A stretch of DNA of 64,000 nt from assembly GCA_937926545.1 (NCBI GenBank), contig CALAZW010000034.1, positions 62,001 to 126,000 of the forward strand. Reading direction: 5' to 3'. Source of the stretch: an uncultured Helcococcus sp. (GTDB lineage Bacteria > Bacillota > Clostridia > Tissierellales > Peptoniphilaceae). A program made the translations under genes and the position numbers. Under the pieces are notes generated by a model that had not been told where the DNA came from, made no database searches, and worked only from the letters and a program-made list of their open reading frames with translations. Positions 32,975 to 42,127 of the stretch are shown one piece after another (positions within the stretch are counted from its first letter, which is position 1; every line of letters starts with the position of its first letter).

Positions 32975-34675
32975 CTATTTAATAATTTTTAGTATATTTT
33001 CAGGAAAAATCTTTTTTAATTCTTCCTCTTTAGATAGTTTTTTTTCTTTCTTATCCTTTGATTTTTCTTTATACTCCTTAAATTCTATCACAAATTTACG
33101 GCCTAATCTTTGGGATAATTTAACCTCTGCATCTCTCATAAAAAAGTTCATGGCCAAACTAATGTCCATACCTGTCTTGGTAAGATAGTAGGTTATTTTT
33201 TCATTGTGGTAATTCTCATCTTTCAGATTTTCAAATAGAAAACTTGTTTGAGGATAGTTGTCCAAAATTAAAAGTCTAACCTCTTTTGCAAAGTCATCTT
33301 CATCTGAAAGTACAATCTCCTGGTTATTATCTATATCTTCCAGCTTTTTAGGGCTAGATTCTTCTTTTTCTTTTGGCTTATCCTCATCCTTTTTAGGGGG
33401 AGCTATATCTTTTTTTACTCCTGCTTTACCCTCTTCTATACCCTCTTTGTATAGGGGGGGCTTCTCTATTTTATCACTATTGATAGCTCTTACTTCTTTC
33501 TTGTATACTGGTTGGGTGCTGGTAAAACTTCCATTTTCTAATTCCTCTATACGAAGTTCCAAGGCCCTTATCTGACCTATTAAATCATCTCTTGGCATAT
33601 AGTCTACCAATCTTACCGTAGCCATTTCCAAAAGTAACCTGGCATTATCAGATGTTTTTATTAGATTATCATATTCCAATAAAATATCAAGGGAGTTAAC
33701 TATTCTTTCCAACTCCACACTGGCTATGTGCTCCCTATACTTATTATAGGTAGCTTGGTCTAGATTTAGTATACTATTGGTTCCACTAATCTTACTGATC
33801 ATCAAATCCCTATAGTAGTTAATTAGTTCCTTGATAAAATTATGGGGATCCTTTCCCTTGTCTAACTCTTGATAAACAATTGTTAGGGCATCTTCTACCC
33901 TTCCTTGAAAGACAGCTTGGGAATATCTCATTTTAACGTCCAAACCAAAAATACCCAAAAGAGAATTAAGGTCCTCTACGCCTACTTCTTCCTTGTCCAT
34001 GGCTAAAACCTGGTCCAAGGTAGATAGGGCATCTCTCATACCACCATTGGCTATGGCCGCTATAGATGCTATGGCCTGATTATCCATTATTACATTTTCT
34101 TTTTCTAAGATGCTTTTTATATTAGCCTCTATACTATCTCTATCAATTCTCTTAAACTCGAACCTTTGGGTTCTAGATAGGATAGTATCAGGAATTTTTT
34201 CTAATTCGGTTGTAGCTAGGACAAATATTAAATGGCTGGGAGGTTCCTCCATGATCTTTAGTAGGGCATTAAACCCCTCATTGGTAATCATATGGGCCTC
34301 GTCAATTATATACACCTTATATTTTAGATTGGTAGGAGGGTAGATAACTTTTTCCCTCAATTGTCTTATATCCTCTATTCTCCTATTGGATGCAGCATCC
34401 ATTTCTATAACATCAACTGTGGACTCATCCATGATAGATAGACAATTCTCACACTCATTACAAGGATTACCATTTACAGGATTTAAACAATTTACAGCCT
34501 TAGAAAAAATCTTGGCACAAGTCGTTTTACCTGTTCCCCTAGAGCCGGAAAATATGTAGGCATGTGCTATTTTGTTGTTCATCACTTGGTTTTTCAGTAT
34601 ATTTACAATGTTATCTTGGCCGAAAACATCATCAAATACCTGGGGTCTATATTTTCTATACAGTGCTTGTCTCAT
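32975..34675 (-). CDS. dnaX: DNA polymerase III gamma/tau subunit
   Basis: The clamp-loader ATPase. The start is the ATG at 34675 (MRQALYRKYRPQVFDDVFGQ), preceded by AGGAG. The 566 residues show P-loop GSRGTGKT (44-51), zinc cysteines C63, C72, C75, C78, DEAHMIT and the SRTQRFEF sensor. A lysine/glutamate-rich linker (KKDEDKPKEKEE and so on) precedes a C-terminal tau domain that binds polymerase. I looked for a slippery heptamer for a short gamma form in the lysine-rich part and found no in-phase one. Confidence 0.96.
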   Translation of the reverse strand: MRQALYRKYRPQVFDDVFGQDNIVNILKNQVMNNKIAHAYIFSGSRGTGKTTCAKIFSKAVNCLNPVNGNPCNECENCLSIMDESTVDVIEMDAASNRRIEDIRQLREKVIYPPTNLKYKVYIIDEAHMITNEGFNALLKIMEEPPSHLIFVLATTELEKIPDTILSRTQRFEFKRIDRDSIEANIKSILEKENVIMDNQAIASIAAIANGGMRDALSTLDQVLAMDKEEVGVEDLNSLLGIFGLDVKMRYSQAVFQGRVEDALTIVYQELDKGKDPHNFIKELINYYRDLMISKISGTNSILNLDQATYNKYREHIASVELERIVNSLDILLEYDNLIKTSDNARLLLEMATVRLVDYMPRDDLIGQIRALELRIEELENGSFTSTQPVYKKEVRAINSDKIEKPPLYKEGIEEGKAGVKKDIAPPKKDEDKPKEKEESSPKKLEDIDNNQEIVLSDEDDFAKEVRLLILDNYPQTSFLFENLKDENYHNEKITYYLTKTGMDISLAMNFFMRDAEVKLSQRLGRKFVIEFKEYKEKSKDKKEKKLSKEEELKKIFPENILKIIK

Positions 34676-34704
34676 ATCATTCTCCTCTAAAATATTATAG
34701 CATA

Positions 34705-34738
34705 AATAAAAAAGACTATCTCGCATTTGAGATAGTCT
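34705..34738 (-). terminator. Terminator of the rpsF-ssb-rpsR operon
   Basis: AGACTATCTC and GAGATAGTCT around GCATTT; on the minus strand it is followed by six T. The same 10-bp stem occurs in the pncB terminator. Confidence 0.88.
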
Positions 34739-34744
34739 GAATAA

Positions 34745-34972
34745 TTAATCTACTTGGTATGGTAGAAGTGCAATTTGTCTTCCTCTTTTAACAGCTGTTG
34801 TAACTTCTCTTTGATGAGCTGCACATGTACCAGTTACTCTTCTTGGTAAAATTTTACCTCTTTCACTGATAAACGGCTTCATTGAAGCAACATCTTTATA
34901 GTCGATTGTTTTGTTTTTATCTTTACAAAAAGCACACACTTTTTTTCTTGGTCTAAATCTTCTATTTTGCAT
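34745..34972 (-). CDS. rpsR: Ribosomal protein bS18
   Basis: The 75-residue start [20 protein letters not shown] is the normal S18 N-terminus; ATG at 34972 follows AAAGGAGG. The cysteines in VCAFC and GTCAAHQR suggest the zinc-type (C+) form. Core [33 protein letters not shown] and end RQIALLPYQ fit. Last gene of rpsF-ssb-rpsR. Confidence 0.97.
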   Translation of the reverse strand: MQNRRFRPRKKVCAFCKDKNKTIDYKDVASMKPFISERGKILPRRVTGTCAAHQREVTTAVKRGRQIALLPYQVD

Positions 34973-34988
34973 TTGTTTCCTCCTTTGT

Positions 34989-35465
34989 TTAGAAAGGAAT
35001 CCTACTGTCATCATCTGTTGGATCATACTCTGCGCCAAAGGCAAAGTCATCTTCTATTGGACCCTTTGTTTGGTCAAATCCTTGATTATTGAATGATCCG
35101 TCATAAGAATTATTTGAAAAGTCGTCCTTCCAATCTATGAATTCCACACTGTTTGCAACCACATCTGTTGTGTATCTTCTAGTTCCATCTTGTGCTTCAT
35201 AAGATCCTGTTTGTATACGACCTTGAACAGCCACCCTTTTACCCTTTTGAGTAAAACGTGAACAGCTTTCAGCTAATTTTCCCCAAGCAACTATATTTAT
35301 AAAATCTGCAGTCGGTTGGTTTCTAGATTCCATTTCTTGTTTCTTTTCTTTACTTAATTGTTTATCTACTGCTAAGGTAAATCTCGCTACTGCTTGATTT
35401 GACCCTTGTAAGTATCTAAGTTCTGGATCTCTTGTCAATCTTCCTATTAAAGTTACATTATTCAT
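34989..35465 (-). CDS. ssb: Single-stranded DNA-binding protein
   Basis: A 158-residue SSB. The OB-fold has [69 protein letters not shown] disordered glycine/asparagine-rich linker leads to the acidic tip DDDSRIPF, used to recruit RecO, PriA and other partners. The gene lies between the two ribosomal genes, the typical Firmicute arrangement. Confidence 0.97.
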   Translation of the reverse strand: MNNVTLIGRLTRDPELRYLQGSNQAVARFTLAVDKQLSKEKKQEMESRNQPTADFINIVAWGKLAESCSRFTQKGKRVAVQGRIQTGSYEAQDGTRRYTTDVVANSVEFIDWKDDFSNNSYDGSFNNQGFDQTKGPIEDDFAFGAEYDPTDDDSRIPF

Positions 35466-35479
35466 ATAAGCCCCCTTTA

Positions 35480-35764
35480 TTAGGATTCTTTACTTACAAC
35501 CATGTATCTAATAATTTGGTCTTGAATCTTAGCTCTTCTTTCGATTTCAGTTATAGTTGTTGGGTCTGCTTCAAAATTAATTAAAACGTAGTGACCTTCT
35601 CTAATATAGTTGATTTCGTAAGCTAATTTTCTTTGTCCCCATTCTTCAACTTCGCCAACTGTTCCGTTTGCTTTTATTGCATCATAGATTCTTTCTAAGC
35701 CTGCATTTCTAGTTTCTTCTTCTAGATTTGGTTTGAAAATTACTGTCATTTCGTATTGTTTCAT
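35480..35764 (-). CDS. rpsF: Ribosomal protein bS6
   Basis: A 94-residue S6: MKQYEMTVIFKPNLEEE, WGQRKLAYEINYIREGHYVLINFEADP and the ending IRYMVVSKES. First gene of the rpsF-ssb-rpsR operon with a strong promoter and a ribosome site GGGAGGTG. Confidence 0.97.
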   Translation of the reverse strand: MKQYEMTVIFKPNLEEETRNAGLERIYDAIKANGTVGEVEEWGQRKLAYEINYIREGHYVLINFEADPTTITEIERRAKIQDQIIRYMVVSKES

Positions 35765-35826
35765 TTCCTTTTCACCTCCCTTTGGATTTAACCCTGCTTT
35801 TTAACAGAGTAGAGATTTACCAACAC

Positions 35827-35855
35827 ATTATAACAAATTAAAAAATAATAAGCAA
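35827..35855 (-). promoter_or_regulatory. rpsF operon promoter
   Basis: On the minus strand TTGCTT (35855-35850), 17 bases, TATAAT (35832-35827). The leader of about 55 bases contains a CTCTG/CAGGG hairpin. It might serve S6:S18 autoregulation, but the known CCG-containing motif is not evident. Confidence 0.65.
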
Positions 35856-36695
35856 CTATTTTCTAGATCTGTATTCTTCCATAACGCTGGCAAAAATATC
35901 TGCACTGGTTGGAGGTGTATAGGTAATGGCATTGGCACCAGCCCTGATGGTCTCTTGGATACTTTCATCAGTAGGCCCGCCTGTAGCTATTATAGGGAAA
36001 TCATCTCCTACTTCTTTTCTTATTTTCTTAACTAAATCAGCTGTATACTTACCACCAGAAACATTTAAGATTTGAGCTCCTGCCCTAATCTTACCTATAT
36101 AGTCATCTTTTTCTGATGATATGGTAGCTACAACCGGTATGTCCAACATGGATGAAACGCTGGTTATCATAGGGTTGGACATGGGACTATTAACTACCAC
36201 TCCATAGGCTCCCATAAGCTCAGCCTGTAAGGCTATATTAACAGACCTTACTCCTGTTGTAGTTCCTCCTCCCACACCTGTAAATACTGGTACACTGGCA
36301 GTATTTATAATGGCCTGTGTTATTGATAATTGGGGAGTAAAAGGATATACAGCAATTATGGCATCTGCATTGGAGTTTTTGATTATGGCTATATCCGTAG
36401 TGAACAATAGCGATTTTATCCTCTTGCCCAGGACCATTATCCCACTGGCTTCATAAATAGCCTCTGGAACCACAACCAATCTATGCCTTAACTTGTGCTC
36501 AACATGGGGTATATTTTTCTTTCCCTTGCTATCAATAGAATGGTCTTCCAAATATACATCTGTAGGTAAGTCCTCAGCTATATCTACCGTATCTCTTATA
36601 TCTATTTCTTCTACTATATGATCTTGGTGGTGATCTGTGTGTATTCTTCTTACTCTTTTTTTAATCTTATTTTTTCTAAACTTATTATCTGTCAT
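35856..36695 (-). CDS. TIM-barrel protein of unknown function with a basic, histidine-rich N-terminus
   Basis: Start set at the ATG at 36695, 6-7 bases after GAGGTG; 279 residues. The first about 75 residues are charged (KFRKNKIKKRVRRIHTDHHQDH, then acidic). The rest reads as a phosphate-binding TIM barrel: DIAIIKNSNADAIIAVYPFTPQLSITQAII, VFTGVGGGTTTGVRSVN, IPVVATISSE, IRAGAQILNVSGG and the phosphate loop IIATGGPTDESIQETIRAGANAITYTPP. This resembles aldolase/phosphate-binding barrels, but I do not recognise the enzyme. It precedes the rpsF promoter and diverges from the M16C protease. Confidence 0.6.
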   Translation of the reverse strand: MTDNKFRKNKIKKRVRRIHTDHHQDHIVEEIDIRDTVDIAEDLPTDVYLEDHSIDSKGKKNIPHVEHKLRHRLVVVPEAIYEASGIMVLGKRIKSLLFTTDIAIIKNSNADAIIAVYPFTPQLSITQAIINTASVPVFTGVGGGTTTGVRSVNIALQAELMGAYGVVVNSPMSNPMITSVSSMLDIPVVATISSEKDDYIGKIRAGAQILNVSGGKYTADLVKKIRKEVGDDFPIIATGGPTDESIQETIRAGANAITYTPPTSADIFASVMEEYRSRK

Positions 36696-36817
36696 TTTTC
36701 TCACCTCAATCTAATCTTATTATACCCTATTATTATATATTTAATTTCCTAAATTGTTAATATTATTATATTGGATATACTTAGGGTATAATTATATTAT
36801 TATAAAAAGGGGGACTT

Positions 36818-39706
36818 ATGATTAAGACAAATATAGAAAATTATAAATTAATTGAAAAAACATATCTCGAAGACCAGCAGGCTGATGCCCTAGTTTTTGA
36901 ACATATTAAAACCAAGGCGAAAATTTTTGTCCTGGCTAATAATGACAATAATAAGGTCTTTTCAATAGGCTTTAGAACACCTCCCAAGGATTCTACAGGA
37001 GTCTGTCATATCCTGGAGCACAGCGTTTTAAATGGATCTAAGAAGTATAGGACCAAGGAACCTTTTATGGACCTTTTAAGGGGCAGTCTACAAACCTTCT
37101 TAAACGCCATGACCTATCCTGATAAAACAATCTATCCTATAGCTTCTAGAAACACCAAGGACTTTGAGAACCTTATGGATGTCTATTTGGATGCAGTCTT
37201 TAACCCTATAGTAAAGACTAAAAAGGAAGTTTTCATGCAAGAAGGATGGAGATACCATCTTTTAGATAAAAAAGATGAAATAACCTACAAGGGTGTTGTC
37301 TACAATGAAATGAAGGGGGCCATGTCTTCAGCTGAAGACCAGGTTGCAGAGCAAATAAATCAACACTTGCTACCAGATACCATCTATGCCCTTAACTCTG
37401 GCGGAGATCCTTATTCCATCCCAGACCTTAGCTATGAGGCTTTCAAAGAATATCATGATGACTATTACCATCCTAGTAACTCCTATATATTTTTATATGG
37501 AAACCTGGATTATAGTAAGTACTTGACCTATATAGATGAAGAATACTTATCAAACTATCAATATAACTTTGTAAACTCTAGTATAGTTGAACAAGAAACC
37601 TTTGATAGTCCTAGAAAACAGACTGTATTTTACAATGTTGTGGAAGAAAAAGAAAAATCCAACTATATTTCCTACAGCTGCCTTATGGGTAAAACCAAGA
37701 ATACCTTCGATAGGATCATGTCAATTTTAGTTTGTGATATTCTAATAAACAGTGAATCCTCACCTTTAAAAGACGCCTTAATCAATGAAGGTTTAGCTGA
37801 GGATATAGTTGATATGTCCAGCAATAATTTGGATACCAGTTTCTCCCTTCTTGGAAAAAACATTGATGACCAAGATATAGACGCCTTTATCAGAGCAGTT
37901 GATGAAAGTTTGGAAAAAATGGTTGATGAGGGTATAGAAGAAGACCTAATTATGTCAAATCTAAATAAAATAGAATTTGATATGAGAGAAAAGGGTGGTT
38001 TTGCCACCAAGGGGATAATCTATCTGATTAAGAGTTTTGATAGCTGGCTATATGATGAAAGCCCTATCCAAGCCCATCTATACGAAGAAGAAATGTCCTA
38101 TATTAAAGAAAATATTTCCCAAGGACTTATTGAAAAATATATAGAGGAGAAAATAATAAATAATCCTCACAAGTCTATTTTGGTCCACAAGCCAAAACTA
38201 AACCTAAACAAGGACAAGGACTTGGAAGTAAAAAAATCTTTACAAGTCTATAAGGACTCCTTAAGTGAAGAAGAAATTGATAATTTAATAAAGGAAACAA
38301 AGGCCATGGCAGACTTCCAAAATAGGGAAGACTCTCTGGAAGATAAAAAAACTATACCTAGTCTTGACTTAGAAGATGTAACCAAAAAATTCAAGGAAAT
38401 CCCAAGAAAAGAAATCGAAAAAGATGGCTATAGTTACCTTATCCACGACCTGGCTACCAGCGGTATAGACTATATTGATCTATCCTTTGATATATCCCAT
38501 ATAGAAGCAGATGAAATTGCCTACATGGCCTTTATCTGTCAAGTTCTAGGTATGGTAGATACCGAAAACTACAGCTATAAGGAACTTAATAACAAGGTTT
38601 ATATGGAAACTGGAGCCATAACCATCAACCCTATTCTTTACAGTATAAATAGTAGTGAAGATTTTCTACCTACTATTAAGGTTTCAACCAAGGTCTTTAG
38701 TGAAAAATCAAATAAGGCTATAGACTTGATAGAAGAAATCATCCTAAAGTCTAAATTTGATGACAAAAAAAGAATCAAGGAACTTTTAAATATGATAAAT
38801 TCCAGACTGGAAATGGCACTTTTTGATAATGCCCATGCCCTTATGATAAATAGAGCCCTATCCCACCATAGAAAGTTCTATAAATATAATGAACTTACCA
38901 ATGGTATAGACTATCTTCTATTCATAAGAAACTTAATAGATAAGCCAGAAGAATTTGACTATGATAAACTAGCAAGTGTTTACGAGAAATTATTTAATAA
39001 AAATGAGCTTATCATTAACATAAGCTCAGATTTCACCCAAGAAGATATCTTGTTTACAAGTCTGGATAAACTTGCCTCTAAACTTATAGATGAAAAACCA
39101 ACCAAGGCCGAGCTTGATTTTGATATAAGGGCACTTAACGAAGGATTTTCAACAGCATCAGATGTCCAATATGTATCCATGGCCAATGATTTAAACAAGT
39201 ATGACTATAGATTTACTGGAAAAATCTCCCTACTTTCTTCCATCATATCTAAAAACTATCTTTATAATGAGATAAGAGCTAAGGGTGGAGCCTACGGAGC
39301 TGGACTAGTTATGAACAATACAAATACCATGGCCACCTATTCCTACAGGGATCCAAACCTTAAAGATACCTTAAAGGTTTATAAAAATGTCTATCAATAT
39401 GTGGAGAAGCTTGACCTATCAGATGATGACTTAAAAACTTATATTATAGGAACTGTTGGAAACTTTGATCCTCCTCTAACAGAAAGAGCCAAAGGGTCCT
39501 TAGACCTGACCATGTATCTTTCAAAGAGATGTTATAAGGATATAGAAAGAAATATTGAGGAAACCTTGGCTAGTAAACAAGAAGATTTGGTAGCCCAAGC
39601 CGATTTATTAAAAAAGGCTATAGAAGAATCCAGCCTGGCAGTTCTTGGTAATAGCCATGTAATTGAAGAAAATAAGGATATATTCGACAGGATTATTAAG
39701 TTATAG
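36818..39706 (+). CDS. M16C zinc metalloprotease, presequence-protease (PreP/Cym1) type
   Basis: A 962-residue insulinase-family peptidase that degrades peptides in a closed chamber. It has the inverted zinc motif HILEH (H64, E67, H68) and a third ligand E164 in VVYNEMKGAMS. The 100-residue spacing equals that of plant PreP. Other family parts are GFRTPPKDSTGVCHILEHSVLNGSKKY, the DLLRGSLQTFLNAMTYPDKT segment and, in the second half, RAKGGAYGAG, the C-lobe substrate arginine/tyrosine region. No signal peptide, so cytosolic. Monocistronic with TATAAT before a GGGGG ribosome site. Confidence 0.93.
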   Translation: MIKTNIENYKLIEKTYLEDQQADALVFEHIKTKAKIFVLANNDNNKVFSIGFRTPPKDSTGVCHILEHSVLNGSKKYRTKEPFMDLLRGSLQTFLNAMTYPDKTIYPIASRNTKDFENLMDVYLDAVFNPIVKTKKEVFMQEGWRYHLLDKKDEITYKGVVYNEMKGAMSSAEDQVAEQINQHLLPDTIYALNSGGDPYSIPDLSYEAFKEYHDDYYHPSNSYIFLYGNLDYSKYLTYIDEEYLSNYQYNFVNSSIVEQETFDSPRKQTVFYNVVEEKEKSNYISYSCLMGKTKNTFDRIMSILVCDILINSESSPLKDALINEGLAEDIVDMSSNNLDTSFSLLGKNIDDQDIDAFIRAVDESLEKMVDEGIEEDLIMSNLNKIEFDMREKGGFATKGIIYLIKSFDSWLYDESPIQAHLYEEEMSYIKENISQGLIEKYIEEKIINNPHKSILVHKPKLNLNKDKDLEVKKSLQVYKDSLSEEEIDNLIKETKAMADFQNREDSLEDKKTIPSLDLEDVTKKFKEIPRKEIEKDGYSYLIHDLATSGIDYIDLSFDISHIEADEIAYMAFICQVLGMVDTENYSYKELNNKVYMETGAITINPILYSINSSEDFLPTIKVSTKVFSEKSNKAIDLIEEIILKSKFDDKKRIKELLNMINSRLEMALFDNAHALMINRALSHHRKFYKYNELTNGIDYLLFIRNLIDKPEEFDYDKLASVYEKLFNKNELIINISSDFTQEDILFTSLDKLASKLIDEKPTKAELDFDIRALNEGFSTASDVQYVSMANDLNKYDYRFTGKISLLSSIISKNYLYNEIRAKGGAYGAGLVMNNTNTMATYSYRDPNLKDTLKVYKNVYQYVEKLDLSDDDLKTYIIGTVGNFDPPLTERAKGSLDLTMYLSKRCYKDIERNIEETLASKQEDLVAQADLLKKAIEESSLAVLGNSHVIEENKDIFDRIIKL

Positions 39707-39811
39707 CTTTGACATTTTAACTCTTTTAATGTAAAATTTTATTATTAAGTATAATTATATAAATAGCGTAAAGGTATTTTGTATAGTTAAGTATATTTTT
39801 TATAAAGTTAT

Positions 39812-39817
39812 TATAAT
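39812..39817 (+). promoter_or_regulatory. -10 element before the HTH/coiled-coil gene
   Basis: TATAAT directly precedes an ATG at 39818. That codon is too close to the promoter to be translated, which supports the start at 39839. Confidence 0.55.
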
Positions 39818-39838
39818 ATGGGGAGTTTAGAGGTAAAG

Positions 39839-40543
39839 ATGAGTAAAGATAACACTTATTCCGTACAGGAAGTTGCCAATATGTTTGACGTGACTAAAAT
39901 GTCTGTCTACAATAGAATAAATGCAAATGATCCTGAAGGACTAGCAGAAAGTATAGTAAAAAAAGGAAATTTCCAAAGACTAACTGATGAGAGTATAAAG
40001 ATTTTAAGTTCAGTTTGGGAGTTACAAGAAGATGAGGATCTAGAGGATAAAAATTTAGAACTAGAAAATGAAATTGCCGATATCTTAAAAGATCAAATTG
40101 AATTTTTGAAAGGTCAAATTGAAAATAAGGACGAACTACTTTTAAATATGGAGTCTAGTTTTAATGAACAATTAAAAGAACTAAGATTAGAATTAGATGT
40201 TAAAAACCAACAAATAACAAATTTAAATACTTCCTTGGATAAATCCTTGAAGGTTGCAGATCAATTCCAAAGTCTAAATTTGGTTGGAGAGTTAAAACAA
40301 ATTGAAAGTAAGGATCCAAAAAATAAAAAGACTGACCTTAAAAATGTGGTAGTTGAAGATAAGGATATAATTACTGAAGACAAGGCCAAGAAAGAGACAA
40401 GTAAAAAAACTGAAACTGATAAAAAAATAAAAGATGAAGCTGAACAAGAACCAACTAAAGAGGTTAAAGAAAAGAAAGAAGGACAAGAAAGTCCTGAAGA
40501 GCCAGCTAAAAAAGGATTTTTTGCCAGTTTATTCGGAAAATAA
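39839..40543 (+). CDS. HTH and coiled-coil protein (DUF536-like)
   Basis: The ATG at 39839 is preceded by GAGGT; 234 residues. A MerR-like helix-turn-helix (YSVQEVANMFDVTKMSVYNRI, about 5-25) is followed by RLTDESIKIL and a long coiled coil (about 65-145, repeating L-E-N and N-x-x-I). A lysine/glutamate-rich tail ends GFFASLFGK. The layout resembles the DUF536 family seen near plasmid replication genes and as chromosomal single copies. Function unknown; DNA binding is inferred from the HTH only. Followed by a strong palindromic terminator. Confidence 0.65.
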   Translation: MSKDNTYSVQEVANMFDVTKMSVYNRINANDPEGLAESIVKKGNFQRLTDESIKILSSVWELQEDEDLEDKNLELENEIADILKDQIEFLKGQIENKDELLLNMESSFNEQLKELRLELDVKNQQITNLNTSLDKSLKVADQFQSLNLVGELKQIESKDPKNKKTDLKNVVVEDKDIITEDKAKKETSKKTETDKKIKDEAEQEPTKEVKEKKEGQESPEEPAKKGFFASLFGK

Positions 40544-40570
40544 AAGATGTACATATGTACATCTTTTTTT
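40542..40570. terminator. Perfect 26-bp palindromic terminator
   Basis: AAAAGATGTACA mirrored around TA, followed by seven T on the plus strand. It also lies at the end of the convergent LysR gene, so it works in both directions. Confidence 0.85.
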
Positions 40571-40571
40571 A

Positions 40572-41507
40572 TTACAAGATATCTTCTTCTTTTACCAAGT
40601 TTATCAAAAGATCAATAAACACCTTGGCATATTCAGGAAAATCTTCTTCTGGTCTATAGTAAATGCAGGTGTACCACTTGGCAAGTGGATTATCCTCTAT
40701 ATAATAAAGGTCTAAGCTATCACCCACATTAAAGTATTCAGCATACTTACGAGGCATCAGGCTTACACTCCTGTCTATGGATACCAATTTCTTTACAGAA
40801 AGAAAGTTTGGTAACTCTATTCCATAGTTCGGGACCACCTTATCATATTTTAAGATATCATCCATGGTATCTCTTATCCTTCTTGCTGTTGGATAAGTGA
40901 TAAACATTTCATCCTTTACCTTGTCCAAACTTACAATCGGATACTTTTCTCCCTCTATATGATAGTAGTCTTTTTCGTCTAACAAGCCTGGAGTAGTCAG
41001 TAAGATAAAGGGATCTTCTCCCAACTTAATCAATCTTCTATAGTGATTTTCTTCCAATGTAGCCCTGTGGACTATGGAAAAATCAACTTCCTTGTTCTTT
41101 ACAAAGCTCTCCAGTTCCTTACAATTAGACTCCCTAACATTAATGCGAATGTTGGGATAGACCTTATTAAATTCTTTTATAACTATTGGTAATATTGTGG
41201 TCTCTATAAAAGAAGATACTCCAATATTTAATTCCCCATCATATGTATTTTTCATAACATCTATTTCTTTTAAGAAGTCATCATACATCCCCAAAGTCTT
41301 TTCAGCTAAATCATAGTATTTTCTCCCCACTTCTGTAAGAAGCATCCCCCTATTGGTCCTATCAAATAAAACTTCATCTAATTCTGTCTCTACTTTTTTC
41401 AATATTTGACTTAAGGCTGGTTGACTTATATTTAGCTTTCTAGCTGCATTTGAAATACTTTCCTCATCTGCCACTGTCTTAATATATAATAGTTCTTTAT
41501 AGTTCAA
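40572..41507 (-). CDS. LysR-type transcriptional regulator
   Basis: Starts best at a TTG at 41507 (reads NYKELLYIKTVADEESISNAARKLNISQPALSQILKKVE), with AGGTG 5 bases before. The frame is open to an ATG 28 codons upstream, but the HTH would then be internal. The 311-residue product has the winged HTH and a periplasmic-binding-like effector domain (VNYDGELNIGVSSFIETTILP, EVDFSIVH). It is divergent from the CstA-type transporter across 620 bases, and a palindrome with the T-N11-A pattern lies in that gap, so it probably controls the transporter and itself. Confidence 0.88.
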   Translation of the reverse strand: MNYKELLYIKTVADEESISNAARKLNISQPALSQILKKVETELDEVLFDRTNRGMLLTEVGRKYYDLAEKTLGMYDDFLKEIDVMKNTYDGELNIGVSSFIETTILPIVIKEFNKVYPNIRINVRESNCKELESFVKNKEVDFSIVHRATLEENHYRRLIKLGEDPFILLTTPGLLDEKDYYHIEGEKYPIVSLDKVKDEMFITYPTARRIRDTMDDILKYDKVVPNYGIELPNFLSVKKLVSIDRSVSLMPRKYAEYFNVGDSLDLYYIEDNPLAKWYTCIYYRPEEDFPEYAKVFIDLLINLVKEEDIL

Positions 41508-41597
41508 CTTTTCACCTACCTTCAATTTTGCATACGTACAATTTATACCCATCCTCATATAAATTAATCTTCTTATCTTCCATTGTAACATTTATTT

Positions 41598-41622
41598 AAT
41601 AAATTACTAAGTGTAATTTATT
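41598..41622. promoter_or_regulatory. 25-bp palindrome, candidate LysR operator
   Basis: AATAAATTAC, spacer TAAGT, GTAATTTATT: ten perfect base pairs. The core TTAC-N5-GTAA obeys the T-N11-A rule of LysR-type operators and lies about 90 bp before the regulator's start codon. Confidence 0.6.
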
Positions 41623-42042
41623 CCATATCCACTTTTTTTCTACATGAATATTAATTACATAATTCTAATTTCTTCTTACTTGTTTTATGAAAAGGTTCTC
41701 ACAATTACTATAAAAATCATTTATTAAATTAATGTTTTTCCAAGCTTTTTCTAATCCTAAAAATGTTTTATCCCTGCCCCCTATCCTAGACCAGTAAATA
41801 AGTCATTTTTTTAGAAAAAGTTTATTTTTATAATTTCTTTACCTATCTCCATACTATAATTTTATTATTTTAATAAATTTAAGTCAATTATATCTAAATC
41901 TTTTATTTTTAAGAAATATTTATATACTCTTATATTTATCCCTATTGATATTTTATTAATTATTATATATTCATATTTTATTGATTTATTGTATATATAT
42001 CATGGTCACTTTTAAATCTTGGCTTTTTAATGGCCTTAAGGG

Positions 42043-42071
42043 TTTAGAATTCTATATTATGGTGCTATAAT
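42043..42071 (+). promoter_or_regulatory. Promoter of the CstA-type transporter
   Basis: TTTAGA (42043-42048), 17 bases, TATAAT (42066-42071). An imperfect inverted repeat (TAAATCTT and AAGGGTTTA) overlaps its upstream edge. The leader to the ATG at 42128 is about 50 bases. Confidence 0.5.
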
Positions 42072-42127
42072 AAATGAATAAGGAAATCGAAATCATATTT
42101 CCTGTACAATTTAATAGGAGGGTATAT

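Larger units (their letters stand above)
41508..42127. other. Long AT-rich divergent regulatory gap
   Basis: 620 bases without an open gene between the LysR start and the CstA-type start. It holds the 41598-41622 palindrome, several poly-T and TATA stretches, and a promoter near the right end. Otherwise I see no RNA gene or coding frame. Confidence 0.7.

Noticed and set aside
33258..33575. Plus-strand frame opposite the dnaX linker
   Set aside because: Serine/leucine-rich mirror of the lysine/glutamate-rich tau linker; no start signal or family.
32975..34675. Programmed frameshift in dnaX for a short gamma form
   Set aside because: The lysine-rich region has A-runs, but none forms an in-phase X-XXY-YYZ heptamer.
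35765..35826. S6:S18 autoregulatory leader before rpsF
   Set aside because: Only a small CTCTG/CAGGG hairpin is visible, without the CCG-containing structure.
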